Shown here: piece by piece, positions 17,143 to 26,480 of the stretch | Layout of the letters: each line of letters opens with the position of its first letter | Position numbering within the stretch: the stretch's first letter is position 1 | Origin: JBHIKY01 sp042139015 | GTDB lineage: Bacteria; Bacillota; Bacilli; Bacillales; Marinococcaceae | Length of the DNA: 64,000 nucleotides | Assembly (NCBI RefSeq): GCF_042139015.1 | Contig: NZ_JBHIKY010000011.1 | Location: 71,036 to 135,035, forward strand | Direction: 5' to 3' | Made by a program: the position numbers and the translations under genes | Notes under the pieces: model-generated | What the model was told of the DNA's origin: nothing | Seen by the model: only the letters and a program-made list of their open reading frames with translations | Database searches by the model: none

Positions 17143-18527
17143 ACGTTGTTTCCTCGATTTTTCTTCGCAGCAAGCGTATAAAGGTAGCCGATAAATATGG
17201 CTAAATAGATTGCCGGCGCTGGAGAGGAAAGGACATGCCCCGCGACAAACCCCGCGCCAAGTCCAATGCAGGCACCAAGCCCAATAAACAACAGAGGAAA
17301 GTCGACCTGGCCGAATCGTGCCTTTATGATGTGCTTGACGATAATGGAGCCGATTGTCGCAAGCGGAAGCATTAAGATGACAAATCCAATGACCCCGAAG
17401 TTAAAGAACCAGTCGAAAAAGTCCATTTCTACAAATTTAGAGGAGGTTTCGTAATTTCCTCCTCTCCCCATCCCAAGGAGCTGCTGGGATAGCGGAGCGT
17501 TCTCATAGTAGTACACAAGATTTCCAAAGAACTCATCCCTGCCGTTCAATACGAGCATCTGCAGAGGGCTGTAGCTCTGCTCTTCCTCCGGGACATCCTC
17601 CTCCGGAACATCTCCCTCGCTCTCCGGCGGTGCTTCCTCTTCTCCGCCGCCTTCTTCCTCGTCTCCGCTGCCCAAATTCTCAAAAATTGGACCGACTGCT
17701 AAATCCAAATTGTTACCGACTGCTGAAACAGGCACAGTGACGGCCGTAATGACAATCATTGATACTACGATGACCACATTCGTAAACCGTTTATGCTTAA
17801 CGGCTTCAAATATTGTATAAAAAAGTGCCAGCCCAAGCACAAATATCAGCCCGCCGAAAGCGGCTTTCGTTCCAATTGTGAGCATCGACCATCCCATTAA
17901 TATAATGAACGGAAGCAGAATCATTTTAACCGCTGTTGTTCTGCGCTGCAGGTAATATAGAAACGCCGCACAAAAGCCCATAGCCAGAATGGCACTTAAT
18001 TCATTCCCAGAAAAAAACCAGCCGGAGTGGCCCTGCCTCGCAAGCATATCGTAGCTGTCTTTTCCCGTTCCTGTAAGCTGAGCGATAAACATGATCAAGC
18101 TGATAAACGCCATGTTGATAAATATGTACTGCTGAACCTTCGACAGCCAGTTTTCCTTAAAGCTGATGTTATAAATAACAGTTATGTATACGAGCAGCAT
18201 CACTAGGAAGTAAGCTGTCTTAAATATGTAATTTAATTCTGCAGGAATCGACATGGGATCTTTAAAAATTAAATTGTTGCCAAAGTGAAGTCCCAGATAG
18301 ATAAACAGGACAGCGAGGTATGTAACAGAAAATTTCTTCCACCGTCCTTTACTCAGCCCCATTAAATAAACAAAACCAGCCAGAATGGCTGCTACACGTA
18401 AAAGCGAGGATATTGGAATATTAAAATAGGCCAACACATCGATAAGCGGCTGGATTAGTATAAAAAGCAGAAACGATGTCTCCAGCATGCGATGCAAATT
18501 TCTATTGTTAGATAAATCTAAAAGCAT
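17139..18527 (-). CDS. O-antigen ligase/polymerase-like (Wzy) protein
   Basis: A 462-residue membrane protein with about 11-12 segments and a large external loop, the usual Wzy/WaaL architecture, expected to polymerise flipped repeat units. The loop (about residues 285-325, coded by about 17560-17690) is extremely acidic, with runs of Glu and Asp plus Gly and Pro, as in proteins exposed to high salt or high pH. The open frame extends to 18593, but AGGGAGG lies 8 bases before ATG 18527, so that start is used. It follows the deacetylase gene by 22 bases. Confidence 0.8.
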   Translation of the reverse strand: MLLDLSNNRNLHRMLETSFLLFILIQPLIDVLAYFNIPISSLLRVAAILAGFVYLMGLSKGRWKKFSVTYLAVLFIYLGLHFGNNLIFKDPMSIPAELNYIFKTAYFLVMLLVYITVIYNISFKENWLSKVQQYIFINMAFISLIMFIAQLTGTGKDSYDMLARQGHSGWFFSGNELSAILAMGFCAAFLYYLQRRTTAVKMILLPFIILMGWSMLTIGTKAAFGGLIFVLGLALFYTIFEAVKHKRFTNVVIVVSMIVITAVTVPVSAVGNNLDLAVGPIFENLGSGDEEEGGGEEEAPPESEGDVPEEDVPEEEQSYSPLQMLVLNGRDEFFGNLVYYYENAPLSQQLLGMGRGGNYETSSKFVEMDFFDWFFNFGVIGFVILMLPLATIGSIIVKHIIKARFGQVDFPLLFIGLGACIGLGAGFVAGHVLSSPAPAIYLAIFIGYLYTLAAKKNRGNNV

Positions 18528-18549
18528 GGAGTGTGCCTCCCTAGTTTGA

Positions 18550-19467
18550 TTAATGGTTTTTTTCGATGTGTCCGGCAGCATGTGCAGAGGCATTCCGGTA
18601 TATATCTTTTTTCAAATGATAATTTTTAAATAAGGCCCACAGAAGAGTGTCCGTTCGATTCGCCTGTTTGAAAATTTTCGAGAAGTTATAATTCTGATTT
18701 TTTATAGCTTCAATCTTATGAATGAACTCTACTTTATTACTTTCAATAAATACTTCTGCGTATTCAGGAAGATTATCTTTAATTAAATATCTTTTTAGTC
18801 GGTTCAGCTCTAAAAATCCACTGAAGTCGATTGTCTGCGAGGCAAAGATGTTGATTGCTTTCTGCTTGACCTCCATGCTCTCGGAAATGTCCACCACACA
18901 GTTAATTTCTCCAGGCGGAATCGGGCAGTTTATCTCATACATCCGCACCGCATAGTCTTTTTCTGTCTGCTTTAGTGTATCAGCTAGGAGCTCGGCTGTA
19001 ACAATATGGTCATGATGAGCATCGACAATGGTCGTAGTGTAAATCAAATCAGGATCAAACTCGTTAATAATCTGTAACAGCTTCTCCTGTGAGTCCGGGG
19101 TGCTCTCCACTTTGCTGTCCGGAAAATCAAAATAGTGAACGTGTGAAATCCCAAGAATATCTTTTACTTTTGCCATTTCTTTTTTGCGGATCTGTGTTAA
19201 TTCAGATTTATCCAGCTCACTGCGGCTGTTGGAGCCGTCAGTAATGAGCGCACAGCGGACTTCCGATCCCTGATTTACATGATTTTTTATCGTCCCGCCG
19301 GCCCCAATCGTTTCATCGTCCACGTGAGGAACTAAAACCAGCACTTTTTGATCGTTCTCCAGGCTGGTTAATTGCTTATTCTGATTATAGTGCCGCTTTA
19401 ACACTGCTCTCGTAAGCGGCAGTAATCTGGGGCCTACTATTCTAATTAATAGTTGCTTTAAGTTCAT
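18550..19467 (-). CDS. PIG-L/LmbE-family deacetylase
   Basis: A 305-residue zinc-dependent N-deacetylase. The metal-binding signature is VLVLVPHVDDETIGAGGTI (His48, Asp50, Asp51), and a second metal His region DAHHDHIVTAE follows at about residue 140. Such enzymes remove acetyl from GlcNAc-type sugars. A positively charged N-terminal segment is present, but there is no signal peptide, so it would act inside the cell. It is the first gene of the first EPS cluster. Confidence 0.85.
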   Translation of the reverse strand: MNLKQLLIRIVGPRLLPLTRAVLKRHYNQNKQLTSLENDQKVLVLVPHVDDETIGAGGTIKNHVNQGSEVRCALITDGSNSRSELDKSELTQIRKKEMAKVKDILGISHVHYFDFPDSKVESTPDSQEKLLQIINEFDPDLIYTTTIVDAHHDHIVTAELLADTLKQTEKDYAVRMYEINCPIPPGEINCVVDISESMEVKQKAINIFASQTIDFSGFLELNRLKRYLIKDNLPEYAEVFIESNKVEFIHKIEAIKNQNYNFSKIFKQANRTDTLLWALFKNYHLKKDIYRNASAHAAGHIEKNH

Positions 19468-19567
19468 CGGTAGTATTCTCCTTGTTTTTCTCTTTAATGA
19501 ACCTGTTCCTTCAAATTAATAATTGTCCTCACGTGAAAGCTGTCCGTAGACCAGAATGAATTTGGAT

Positions 19568-19789
19568 TCACTCGTTATATCCCTGCTGGTAATGCGTGAT
19601 CTCTCCGCCGTTGAAAATACAATTAAAGAAAACCATACTCCCGCCGATATCCATTAGCAGCCAGACTTTTTCTTCCATTATAAGTAGACATTTACCGAAC
19701 CAAAATAAAATAAGCCATCCGGCTAAAAAAGTATATGTATAAAACCCTTCCTTACGGAAGAAAGCATTTTGAAAAAATGAATCATTATC
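19568..19789 (-). pseudogene. Start-less membrane-protein reading frame
   Basis: Minus-strand frame of 73 codons from just after a TAA (19790-19792) to TGA at 19568, with no ATG, GTG or TTG in its first 34 codons. The predicted peptide has protein-like character: DSFFQNAFFRKEGFYTYTF, a hydrophobic segment, a short linker MEEKVW, a second hydrophobic segment ending GGSMVFFNCIFNGG, then a polar tail. I take it as the decayed remnant of a two-helix membrane protein. The family is not recognised. An ATG in another frame at the upstream end gives only 20 codons. Confidence 0.35.
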
Positions 19790-19792
19790 TTA

Positions 19793-20044
19793 TTTTATCA
19801 CACTATCTTTTTTTCATTAATCATTCTACCATAAAAATGTTTACTGTCTAGTCGGGAAACACGAAACGTAATGCGATAATAACACACATAAGACCATATT
19901 TATGCCGCTGATCCTTCCGCGGATTCTATTAAATGTTACATCATTTATACTTTGTCTGCTATAATACTTCTGTGCTCAAATATCTACCCATTTCTGACTT
20001 AAGATACGCTTAAGGATGATGGAAAAATGAAAGGGAAATAATGC
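19793..20044 (+). other. Leader region of the DUF6020 gene
   Basis: With the remnant at 19568-19789, this fills the 577-base gap between the divergent deacetylase and DUF6020 genes. It is AT-rich. A promoter is listed separately at 19936-19965. Weak hairpins (CTTCC/GGAAG near 19748-19761 and ATCC/GGAT near 19911-19924) have no obvious role. Confidence 0.5.
19936..19965 (+). promoter_or_regulatory. Promoter of the DUF6020 gene
   Basis: TTACAT (19936-19941), an 18-base spacer and TATAAT (19960-19965), about 80 bases upstream of the start codon. Confidence 0.55.
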
Positions 20045-21775
20045 ATGAAATATAAATTACTGCTGCTACTCACAAGTGCAGCGCTGGGTCTTTTCAGCAG
20101 CGCAGCGCTCATCACCTGGATGCAGTCCCCCGGTGATGCCTCTTTCATGAAAATATTCGTTTACACCATGGGCAGTACTGCCTTTTTTTATTTGTTTTTC
20201 ATGATAGATGCTTTTAACAAACTGACCGAGTTTCTAAAAAAACCGCTTTATCTCTCAGCCAGCTTCTTTTTTTCATTACTTTTCTTAATAAGCCTGATGG
20301 GAGAGCCAGATCATATTTTAACCAGGCCATGGTACTTGGCTGTCCCAATATTTCTATCTGTATTTGCGGTTCTGTTTGTCTTTTCCGCCACACTTATTTA
20401 TTCAGTCATTCACTATAAAAAAGAAGTCTTACCGCTAAATAGCCCTAAACTGAAAATATTTCTGTACGCTGTTCCTTGTTGTCTCGTATGGCTCGTTTAC
20501 TGGGCAAGCTTCTTTCCCGGCAATATGAGTCCAGATTCTTTTAATCATTGGAATCAAATTACTTCGCAGGAGTTTTCCAACTGGCATCCAGTCGTGTACA
20601 CATGGCTGATGATTGCGCTTCACAGTATCTGGGCTTCTCCGGCTGTCATGGGACTTTTTCAAATACTGCTGCTTGCTTCTATCATTGGGTACGGGGTTCA
20701 CACTTTAGGTAAAGCCGGCATCAAACGCTGGATTCTTTGGACATTGGTCGGGCTTTACGCTCTCGCTCCGATGAACGGTATTTTCCCAGTGACGCTGTGG
20801 AAGGATGTTATATATAACGCGGCGCTGCTTCTTTTTACTATTATCATGGCAAATATTGTTCTCAGCAGAGGAACGTGGATCACAAAATATTCTCATATGC
20901 TTTTGTTATTCGTAACGGCGTTAGCGATTGCATTATTTCGAAATAACGGCTTTCCGATTGTCCTAATCATGCTCGTACTCTTATTAATTGCTTACCGCCC
21001 CTATTTCCGCCAGCTGCTTGGCGCCGGTGCTGCTGTCATTGGAGTCTATATCATTATTACTGTGCCCCTGTTTCAGGCGCTGGATGTAAAATCGGCGAAT
21101 GCAACCGAATCGTTAAGCATGCCGATCCAGCAGATTGCAAGGACGATTTCCGAGGATGGTAACCTCTCAGCTGAGCAGAGCGAATATTTATCGTCGATTC
21201 TTCCACTCGAGCTCTGGGAAGAAAATTATGATCCTTATATTACAGATGATATTAAATTTCACGAGGAATACAACAGTGACATTATTTTGAATGATTTTAG
21301 CGGATTTTTAAAAACATGGGCATCAGTTGTATTAAATAACCCAATCATTGCGCTGGAGGCGTACGCCAAGCAGACCTCCCTGGCCTGGCAGATTAATGAG
21401 CCGGAGGATGGTTACACCAGTGAGTATAGTATTGGTATTACGGATAATGAGGAGGGATTAGAACCTGCTCCACTGCTAACTGGGATGAATGAAAGATTGA
21501 CCGAATGGCTTGATTATTCACGCGGTGAATTTATCGAGATATTCTGGCGCCCCGCCGCCTTCACGCTGCTGATTCTTTTGTTTTCCTTTTCGAGCTCTGC
21601 TCATAACGGCTGGAAAGCCTGGCTGGTGGCAATGCCGGTGCTTCTGAATACAGGAACAATTCTTGCCGGCCTCCCTGCACAGGACTTTCGTTATCTCTTT
21701 GGCAACGCACTCGTTTTATTTTTCATTATTACCTTTTCCTTTGTTCACTTTTCGGGAAAAAAAGATCCAGTATAA
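20045..21775 (+). CDS. DUF6020 family membrane protein
   Basis: A 576-residue protein with about 12 membrane segments and one large external domain (about residues 350-480). The conserved motif after the fourth or fifth helix, FFPGNMSPDSFNHWNQIT, followed by WHPVVYTWLM, is typical of DUF6020 proteins, which resemble GT-C glycosyltransferases with an acidic residue in the first loop. It may transfer a lipid-linked sugar outside the membrane, but the activity is unproven. It is divergent from the first EPS cluster, which supports a link to surface glycans. Confidence 0.7.
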   Translation: MKYKLLLLLTSAALGLFSSAALITWMQSPGDASFMKIFVYTMGSTAFFYLFFMIDAFNKLTEFLKKPLYLSASFFFSLLFLISLMGEPDHILTRPWYLAVPIFLSVFAVLFVFSATLIYSVIHYKKEVLPLNSPKLKIFLYAVPCCLVWLVYWASFFPGNMSPDSFNHWNQITSQEFSNWHPVVYTWLMIALHSIWASPAVMGLFQILLLASIIGYGVHTLGKAGIKRWILWTLVGLYALAPMNGIFPVTLWKDVIYNAALLLFTIIMANIVLSRGTWITKYSHMLLLFVTALAIALFRNNGFPIVLIMLVLLLIAYRPYFRQLLGAGAAVIGVYIIITVPLFQALDVKSANATESLSMPIQQIARTISEDGNLSAEQSEYLSSILPLELWEENYDPYITDDIKFHEEYNSDIILNDFSGFLKTWASVVLNNPIIALEAYAKQTSLAWQINEPEDGYTSEYSIGITDNEEGLEPAPLLTGMNERLTEWLDYSRGEFIEIFWRPAAFTLLILLFSFSSSAHNGWKAWLVAMPVLLNTGTILAGLPAQDFRYLFGNALVLFFIITFSFVHFSGKKDPV

Positions 21776-21780
21776 ATGAA

Positions 21781-22004
21781 AGGGGCTGTGGCAAAAGCTC
21801 CTTTTTATAGAAAAAGTAGTATCCTAAATAGAAGATAAGCAGGGGACAAGTCCGAAGACTCCAGTGGGAAGAGCAGCGGCTGAAGATCCGCCGGGCGCGG
21901 GTTTCGCCCGGTTAGCTGAAGCGCTGCCCACGGAAAGCGAAGGACTTGTCCCCTGCTTTTTTTACCATGCAAAAGGGGCGAGTATCACTTATGATACAGC
22001 CCCT
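21781..22004. mobile_element. MITE-like element with internal 17 bp inverted repeat
   Basis: AGGGGCTGT (21781-21789) and ACAGCCCCT (21996-22004) bound a 224-base non-coding segment. Inside it, a second pair is a perfect 17-base inverted repeat: AAGCAGGGGACAAGTCC (21837-21853) and its complement (21942-21958), with further GC-rich pairing between them. It fills the 296-base gap between the DUF6020 and GNAT genes, which are convergent, so the folded RNA could also act as a bidirectional terminator. Confidence 0.6.
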
Positions 22005-22071
22005 GCGAAAATTGGTGAATTGTTAAAAATACATTCCTTTCGAAAGTGCAGGCGAGAGCCTCTTTCAAATT

Positions 22072-22629
22072 TTAGAGGCTGCCTTTTCCTCTGTACTCCA
22101 TCAGCCAGCAGTCCCGATACTCCCCTTCGTGCCACTCATGCTTTAGAAGTGGCTTAACGATGACAAATCCACTTTTTTCATAGCATCGCAGCGCTCTCTT
22201 ATTCCATTGCTGAGGATCCATAACGATCAGCTCTGCCTGCATTTCTTCTATTAAATACGCCGACATCGCTTGTACTAATGCTGTCCCAATTCCTTTGTTC
22301 TGATAATGAGCTTCTCCAATAAATTGATCCATTCCATATATGGCCTTCGAATTGTCGGTTATGTGATAGAGTTTTTTTGTCGGTTCATCTACTAAATAAT
22401 ATTGAATGTAGCCAATGGGATGATCATGATATTCAACGATACATCTGAACATCCCCTCTTCATCTCGGTAAAATTCCTTCATTATTTTGTCCATCGAAAA
22501 AGGATGATCGCGCCCTTCATAATATTTAAGCACGAAAGGGTCATTAAGCCATTTTTCTAAAATTGGACGTTCCTGCATGGTGAGGCTGCGAACGACCAAG
22601 CTTTTGCTGCGAAATATTTCCTTACCCAC
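22072..22629 (-). CDS. GNAT acetyltransferase, AAC(6')-like
   Basis: A 185-residue GNAT protein of the AAC(6')/RimJ-like branch. The acetyl-CoA loop is GEAHYQNKGIGTALV, preceded by YGMDQFI, and the C-terminal strand-helix is VMDPQQWNKRALRCYEKSGF. The motif pattern resembles aminoglycoside 6'-acetyltransferases, but many chromosomal relatives have other or unknown substrates, so no resistance phenotype is claimed. It lies 20 bases downstream of the DUF2339 gene on the same strand. Confidence 0.75.
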   Translation of the reverse strand: MGKEIFRSKSLVVRSLTMQERPILEKWLNDPFVLKYYEGRDHPFSMDKIMKEFYRDEEGMFRCIVEYHDHPIGYIQYYLVDEPTKKLYHITDNSKAIYGMDQFIGEAHYQNKGIGTALVQAMSAYLIEEMQAELIVMDPQQWNKRALRCYEKSGFVIVKPLLKHEWHEGEYRDCWLMEYRGKGSL

Positions 22630-22649
22630 ATTTCTGTCTCCCTTTTATT

Positions 22650-24287
22650 TTAATCATCGGTGGTACGACTACTGTAAAAAAATCTCGACAGTAATACTCC
22701 AATACCACCTAGTACAATAAACAGCAGAGCCCGGACTATCAGCGTGACTTCGGATATATCGATGAAAAAAACCTTGGCGAGCGTTCCGAACAAAAGCCCT
22801 AGACCAAACAGACGAAATAGACTGTTATTTTTCCAGAATCCTGCTAAGATACAGATTGCGGCAAACATTATCCACGAAAAGGATAAAGAATACAGCCACA
22901 CTTCTTCGGCTGAGCGTATTGTCACAGCGTGCACAAAGAAGCTGACATAGCTTAGTAAGAGTAATAGCAATGCAATTTCAAATGCATAAAATTGACGTAA
23001 ATATTTTTCATTTAACGAGAAAATGTGCCCTGCAGCGTAAAGAGCAGCAACACTTACCAATACAGCCGCCCAGTTAACATGTTCTGTCGAGTAAAGTTCA
23101 AACGGTACGTGATAAGTGAGCAGCAGCACACTTAGGATAAGAGTACTGAGACCGAGCCCGCTTTGAAAACGGGAGCCAAGCTTTAAGCCCAGCGATATGG
23201 AAACTGCTCCCGTCACCGCCAGCGTCCCCGTAAATACATCGTCGAAATACCTCAGCACCAGCGCAAGGATCGAAAATACAGCAGCTGCAAGCAGCACTGC
23301 TGTCAACGAAGTGTTGTGCCCTTTCCTGTATGCAGCCCCGGCTCCAAGCAGGTGAACAGCAAGCAGTAAAGTTGTTATCCACGCAAATGTCTGGTCGGAG
23401 AAATGCATGGCTGCCCAGGCAGTTAAAAGGACAAATTGAGAAAATAACACCCCAGTTTGATGAGCGGGGTAGTGCTTCCATTTGAACATAACGACCGCAA
23501 GAAGAGCATGCTGAATCAGCAGTCCTCCGTACAGGAAATACGTTTCAGCGTTCGAGTCTGTCCAGGAAACCGGAAAATAAACGACATACAATGCGGCGAT
23601 CGAGAGATAAAATAGTACCAAAAACCTATAACGAACCGCTACCGCAAAAAACAACACATACATGACCCATTCGTACGCCGCATAGAAGAAGATATTCGCT
23701 TCATTACTGTCGATTAGGATGGGGTTTAGAAACCCGCCGGCTGCAGCGAGTACGGCTAAAGCTTGAGAACGATAATGAATTGTCAGGCTCACAGCTAGTA
23801 AAGCAGTACATAAATTGAGCACAAACGCAGCTGGTGCTGGGATCATTTCATATAGAATGTGTCCTGTATAAGTCGTCAGCGTTGGAATCACAACCGCTGC
23901 AGCCAGCAATACCTGCGCAAATGCCGTCGCTCCTTTTCGGTACTGGTGAACACCTGCCAGGAGCAGACCGGCTGAAACACTATACCCAATCCCGAGAATT
24001 AATGGTTCAGTGAGTAATCCATTTTCATACGCTGCTGCAAACGCCCACACAACACCTAACAGCAGTACAAATAAAAATATTCGCGGAAGCCATACGGTAC
24101 CGAAATTATCTCCCGTCAATACTTTTGGTTTACTTTCTGTCGCTGTTCCTGATTTTATTACTGAATTTTCCCGCTGTGCTGATTCGGCAGCCTTATTTTC
24201 TTCCTGACCCCCAGCTGATATCTGCTTCTCCAACTGAGTGACTCTTCGCTCGAGCTCTTCAATCCTCCGATCTCTTTCATCTGTCAT
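22650..24287 (-). CDS. DUF2339 multi-pass membrane protein
   Basis: A 545-residue protein: residues 1-30 form a short charged coiled coil (RRIEELERRVTQLEKQI), residues 30-65 are a polar linker, and from about 68 onward there are roughly 15 closely spaced membrane segments. DNFGTVWLPRIFLFVLLLGVVW and RSQALAVLAAAGGFLNPIL fit the DUF2339 family. The function is unknown. It is likely in an operon with the GNAT gene downstream. Confidence 0.75.
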   Translation of the reverse strand: MTDERDRRIEELERRVTQLEKQISAGGQEENKAAESAQRENSVIKSGTATESKPKVLTGDNFGTVWLPRIFLFVLLLGVVWAFAAAYENGLLTEPLILGIGYSVSAGLLLAGVHQYRKGATAFAQVLLAAAVVIPTLTTYTGHILYEMIPAPAAFVLNLCTALLAVSLTIHYRSQALAVLAAAGGFLNPILIDSNEANIFFYAAYEWVMYVLFFAVAVRYRFLVLFYLSIAALYVVYFPVSWTDSNAETYFLYGGLLIQHALLAVVMFKWKHYPAHQTGVLFSQFVLLTAWAAMHFSDQTFAWITTLLLAVHLLGAGAAYRKGHNTSLTAVLLAAAVFSILALVLRYFDDVFTGTLAVTGAVSISLGLKLGSRFQSGLGLSTLILSVLLLTYHVPFELYSTEHVNWAAVLVSVAALYAAGHIFSLNEKYLRQFYAFEIALLLLLLSYVSFFVHAVTIRSAEEVWLYSLSFSWIMFAAICILAGFWKNNSLFRLFGLGLLFGTLAKVFFIDISEVTLIVRALLFIVLGGIGVLLSRFFYSSRTTDD

Positions 24288-24550
24288 TATTTTGACCCCC
24301 TAAGTCACATTTTTGGCTTACTATGATCATAGCAGAGCCTGCTTTGTCCTTTACTCTTTTGCATGATATTTCCATATTGCTACACAATGTATTGAGGAAT
24401 GTGACATTTTTTCATAAGGTTTCATCAAATATTAAGACCTGGTTATAATATTTATTGACTGACAGCTACTTCGTTGTTAAGATTGTGAAGGCTGCGATCC
24501 GTCTGAATATTATTACTATATACCAAAAGGTGGAAGAAGGATGCATATTA

Positions 24551-25642
24551 ATGAGTGAATTTCACAGCTTTGGCTGGTACGCCTCCCGCATAAAAAAGAA
24601 GCTTCCAAAGGAAGTATTCAATCCAGTTCCTGCCCGTCTTTTAGGCGGCCTGGCCTATTTAACCGTAGTAGTCGCAAGCTTTATTGTCATTGGCCTGTTT
24701 GATCTTCACCCCATTCTGAGTGTTTTTTTATCATTAATCATAGGAGCAAGTTTTGCAGCGATGGGTTTTTTAGGACACGAAATTCTCCACGGCACTGTAG
24801 TCCGCAAAAAATGGCTGAAAAACCTGCTTGGCGCGATTGCATTTTGGCCACTCAGTACAGGTCCGGCACTTTGGACGAAGTGGCATAATTTAACACATCA
24901 CGTACACACACAGCATGATGAAAAAGACCCTGATGCCTGGCCGACACTCGAAAAGGTTTCTCGGATGAAAGGCATACGCAACGTCTATCGTCTGCCACAA
25001 TCCATTAGGGCTTTTTTTAGCTTTGCATCATTAAGCATTCAATTTACTGCTCATTCTTTGAAAATGTTTGGTATTTATATTAAGGACTGCAAAAAGAAAA
25101 AGCTGCCGGAGGTGTGTCTGCAGGCGATACTTCCTTGGGCTTCATGGATCGGATTAATGTTTTTAATGGGCTTTGAAAAATGGGTATTCGCGTTCCTGCT
25201 TCCATTATTTATAGCAAACTTTATCGTGATGGCATATATTTCGACGAATCACCGTCTCAATCCGCTTGTACCGGTAAATGATCCGCTCGCCAACAGTTTA
25301 ACAGTAACGGTGCCGCGCTGGGTCGACGTGCTTCACTTTAACTTTTCCTACCATACCGAGCACCATTTGTTCCCGGGCATGAGCTCCAAGTATTATCCGC
25401 TTGTGAAAGAGCACATTAAAAATATGTGGCCGGAGAAATATCACGAAATGCCGATGGGAAAGGCGTTAAAAGCACTATGGAAAACGCCGAGGGTCTATTT
25501 TGAAAATAACGAATTAGTGGAGCCGTTTGCTGATAAATCCTTCGGCTCCCTGGGAAATGGCCTTGATCCTGATAACATTCAATCACAAAGCTATAAGAAA
25601 AACAGCAGCTATAAAAATAGCAGCTATAAAAAAATAACCTGA
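24551..25642 (+). CDS. Membrane fatty acid desaturase
   Basis: A 363-residue di-iron desaturase that would introduce a double bond into membrane acyl chains. The three histidine boxes are present: HEILH (about residue 77), HNLTHH (about 113-118) and HTEHH (about 271-275), between four to six membrane segments. The open frame extends upstream to 24455, but the ribosome site GAAGAAGGA lies before ATG 24551, so that start is used. A TATAAT at 24444-24449 would give a leader of about 95 bases. The C-terminus ends in a short repeated SSYK-type tail coded by a DNA repeat. A strong terminator follows at once. Confidence 0.85.
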   Translation: MSEFHSFGWYASRIKKKLPKEVFNPVPARLLGGLAYLTVVVASFIVIGLFDLHPILSVFLSLIIGASFAAMGFLGHEILHGTVVRKKWLKNLLGAIAFWPLSTGPALWTKWHNLTHHVHTQHDEKDPDAWPTLEKVSRMKGIRNVYRLPQSIRAFFSFASLSIQFTAHSLKMFGIYIKDCKKKKLPEVCLQAILPWASWIGLMFLMGFEKWVFAFLLPLFIANFIVMAYISTNHRLNPLVPVNDPLANSLTVTVPRWVDVLHFNFSYHTEHHLFPGMSSKYYPLVKEHIKNMWPEKYHEMPMGKALKALWKTPRVYFENNELVEPFADKSFGSLGNGLDPDNIQSQSYKKNSSYKNSSYKKIT

Positions 25643-25666
25643 TGTGAAAATCACATCAGGTTTTTT
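25638..25666. terminator. Bidirectional rho-independent terminator
   Basis: CCTGATGTG (25638-25646) and CACATCAGG (25652-25660) form a perfect 9 bp stem, with T6 on the right and an A-run on the left. It separates the convergent desaturase and PHP phosphatase genes. Confidence 0.9.
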
Positions 25667-25673
25667 GACGCTA

Positions 25674-26480
25674 TTAGAGCGGTATCACAACTGGTTTTTG
25701 TTTTCTATAAAACCGCCATTCGGTATAGCCGATTTCTTTTAAGTGTGCCTGCACCTCTGCCCAGTCTTCACCGACTCTCTCCGGATGATGACTGTCTGAG
25801 CCAAAGCTGACCGGTACGCCAAAATAGCAGGCTCTTTCAAGAATGTCACCCGCGGGATACCAGCCGCCGCAGTCCTTCATTTTTCCGGACGTATTAATTT
25901 CGATCGCGATATCCTCGTCAGCGATCACCTGCAATGTGTTGTCGATTTCTATTGTCTGCACTTTCGCAATTTCAGGAAAATAGCCTTTTATTGCGTCAAT
26001 ATGGCCAAGGATATGAAACATACCACTTTTGGCGGAGAGCTGTATCAGCTTATAATAATCCTCTTTCACCCGCAGAATTTCCTCTTCCTTCATACCATCC
26101 CACCGGCTTTTATCAAATATATTAATGCCGTCAACAAAATGAACGGAACCGGTAATATAATCGAGCGGATATTTGGCATATTCCATCCTGTATATCTCAG
26201 CAGATGCAGGAAAATAATCTGATTCCACTCCGGCAAGCACTTCAATATCGTTCTTATATTTTTCTTTTAAATGGACAATTTCTTCAATGTAGGAACTGAA
26301 TTCGCTTTTTGCCATTGTTAATCCTTGAAATGGATGATCGCCATCCTCGGCAAAATACGGAGAATGATCTGAAATGCCAATAACGTGCAAATCTGCAGCG
26401 ATGGCGGCTTTTATGTAATCTTCGATATCATCAGCTGCGTGGCCGCACCGGTAATGATGGGTGTGTAAATCGAATTTCAT
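25674..26480 (-). CDS. PHP-domain phosphatase, HisJ family
   Basis: A 268-residue PHP-fold metal-dependent phosphoesterase of the histidinol-phosphatase (HisJ/HisK) type. Metal ligands are visible in FDLHTHHYRCGHA (motif 1), GISDHSPY (motif 2), AGVESDYF (motif 3) and FGSDSHHPE near the C-terminus. The length equals that of HisJ. It stands alone without other his genes, so histidinol phosphate is likely but not certain as substrate. It shares the terminator with the desaturase gene. Confidence 0.75.
   Translation of the reverse strand: MKFDLHTHHYRCGHAADDIEDYIKAAIAADLHVIGISDHSPYFAEDGDHPFQGLTMAKSEFSSYIEEIVHLKEKYKNDIEVLAGVESDYFPASAEIYRMEYAKYPLDYITGSVHFVDGINIFDKSRWDGMKEEEILRVKEDYYKLIQLSAKSGMFHILGHIDAIKGYFPEIAKVQTIEIDNTLQVIADEDIAIEINTSGKMKDCGGWYPAGDILERACYFGVPVSFGSDSHHPERVGEDWAEVQAHLKEIGYTEWRFYRKQKPVVIPL

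Noticed and set aside
22072..22629. Aminoglycoside resistance gene
   Set aside because: The AAC(6')-like motif pattern alone does not show drug substrate; many chromosomal GNAT proteins share it.
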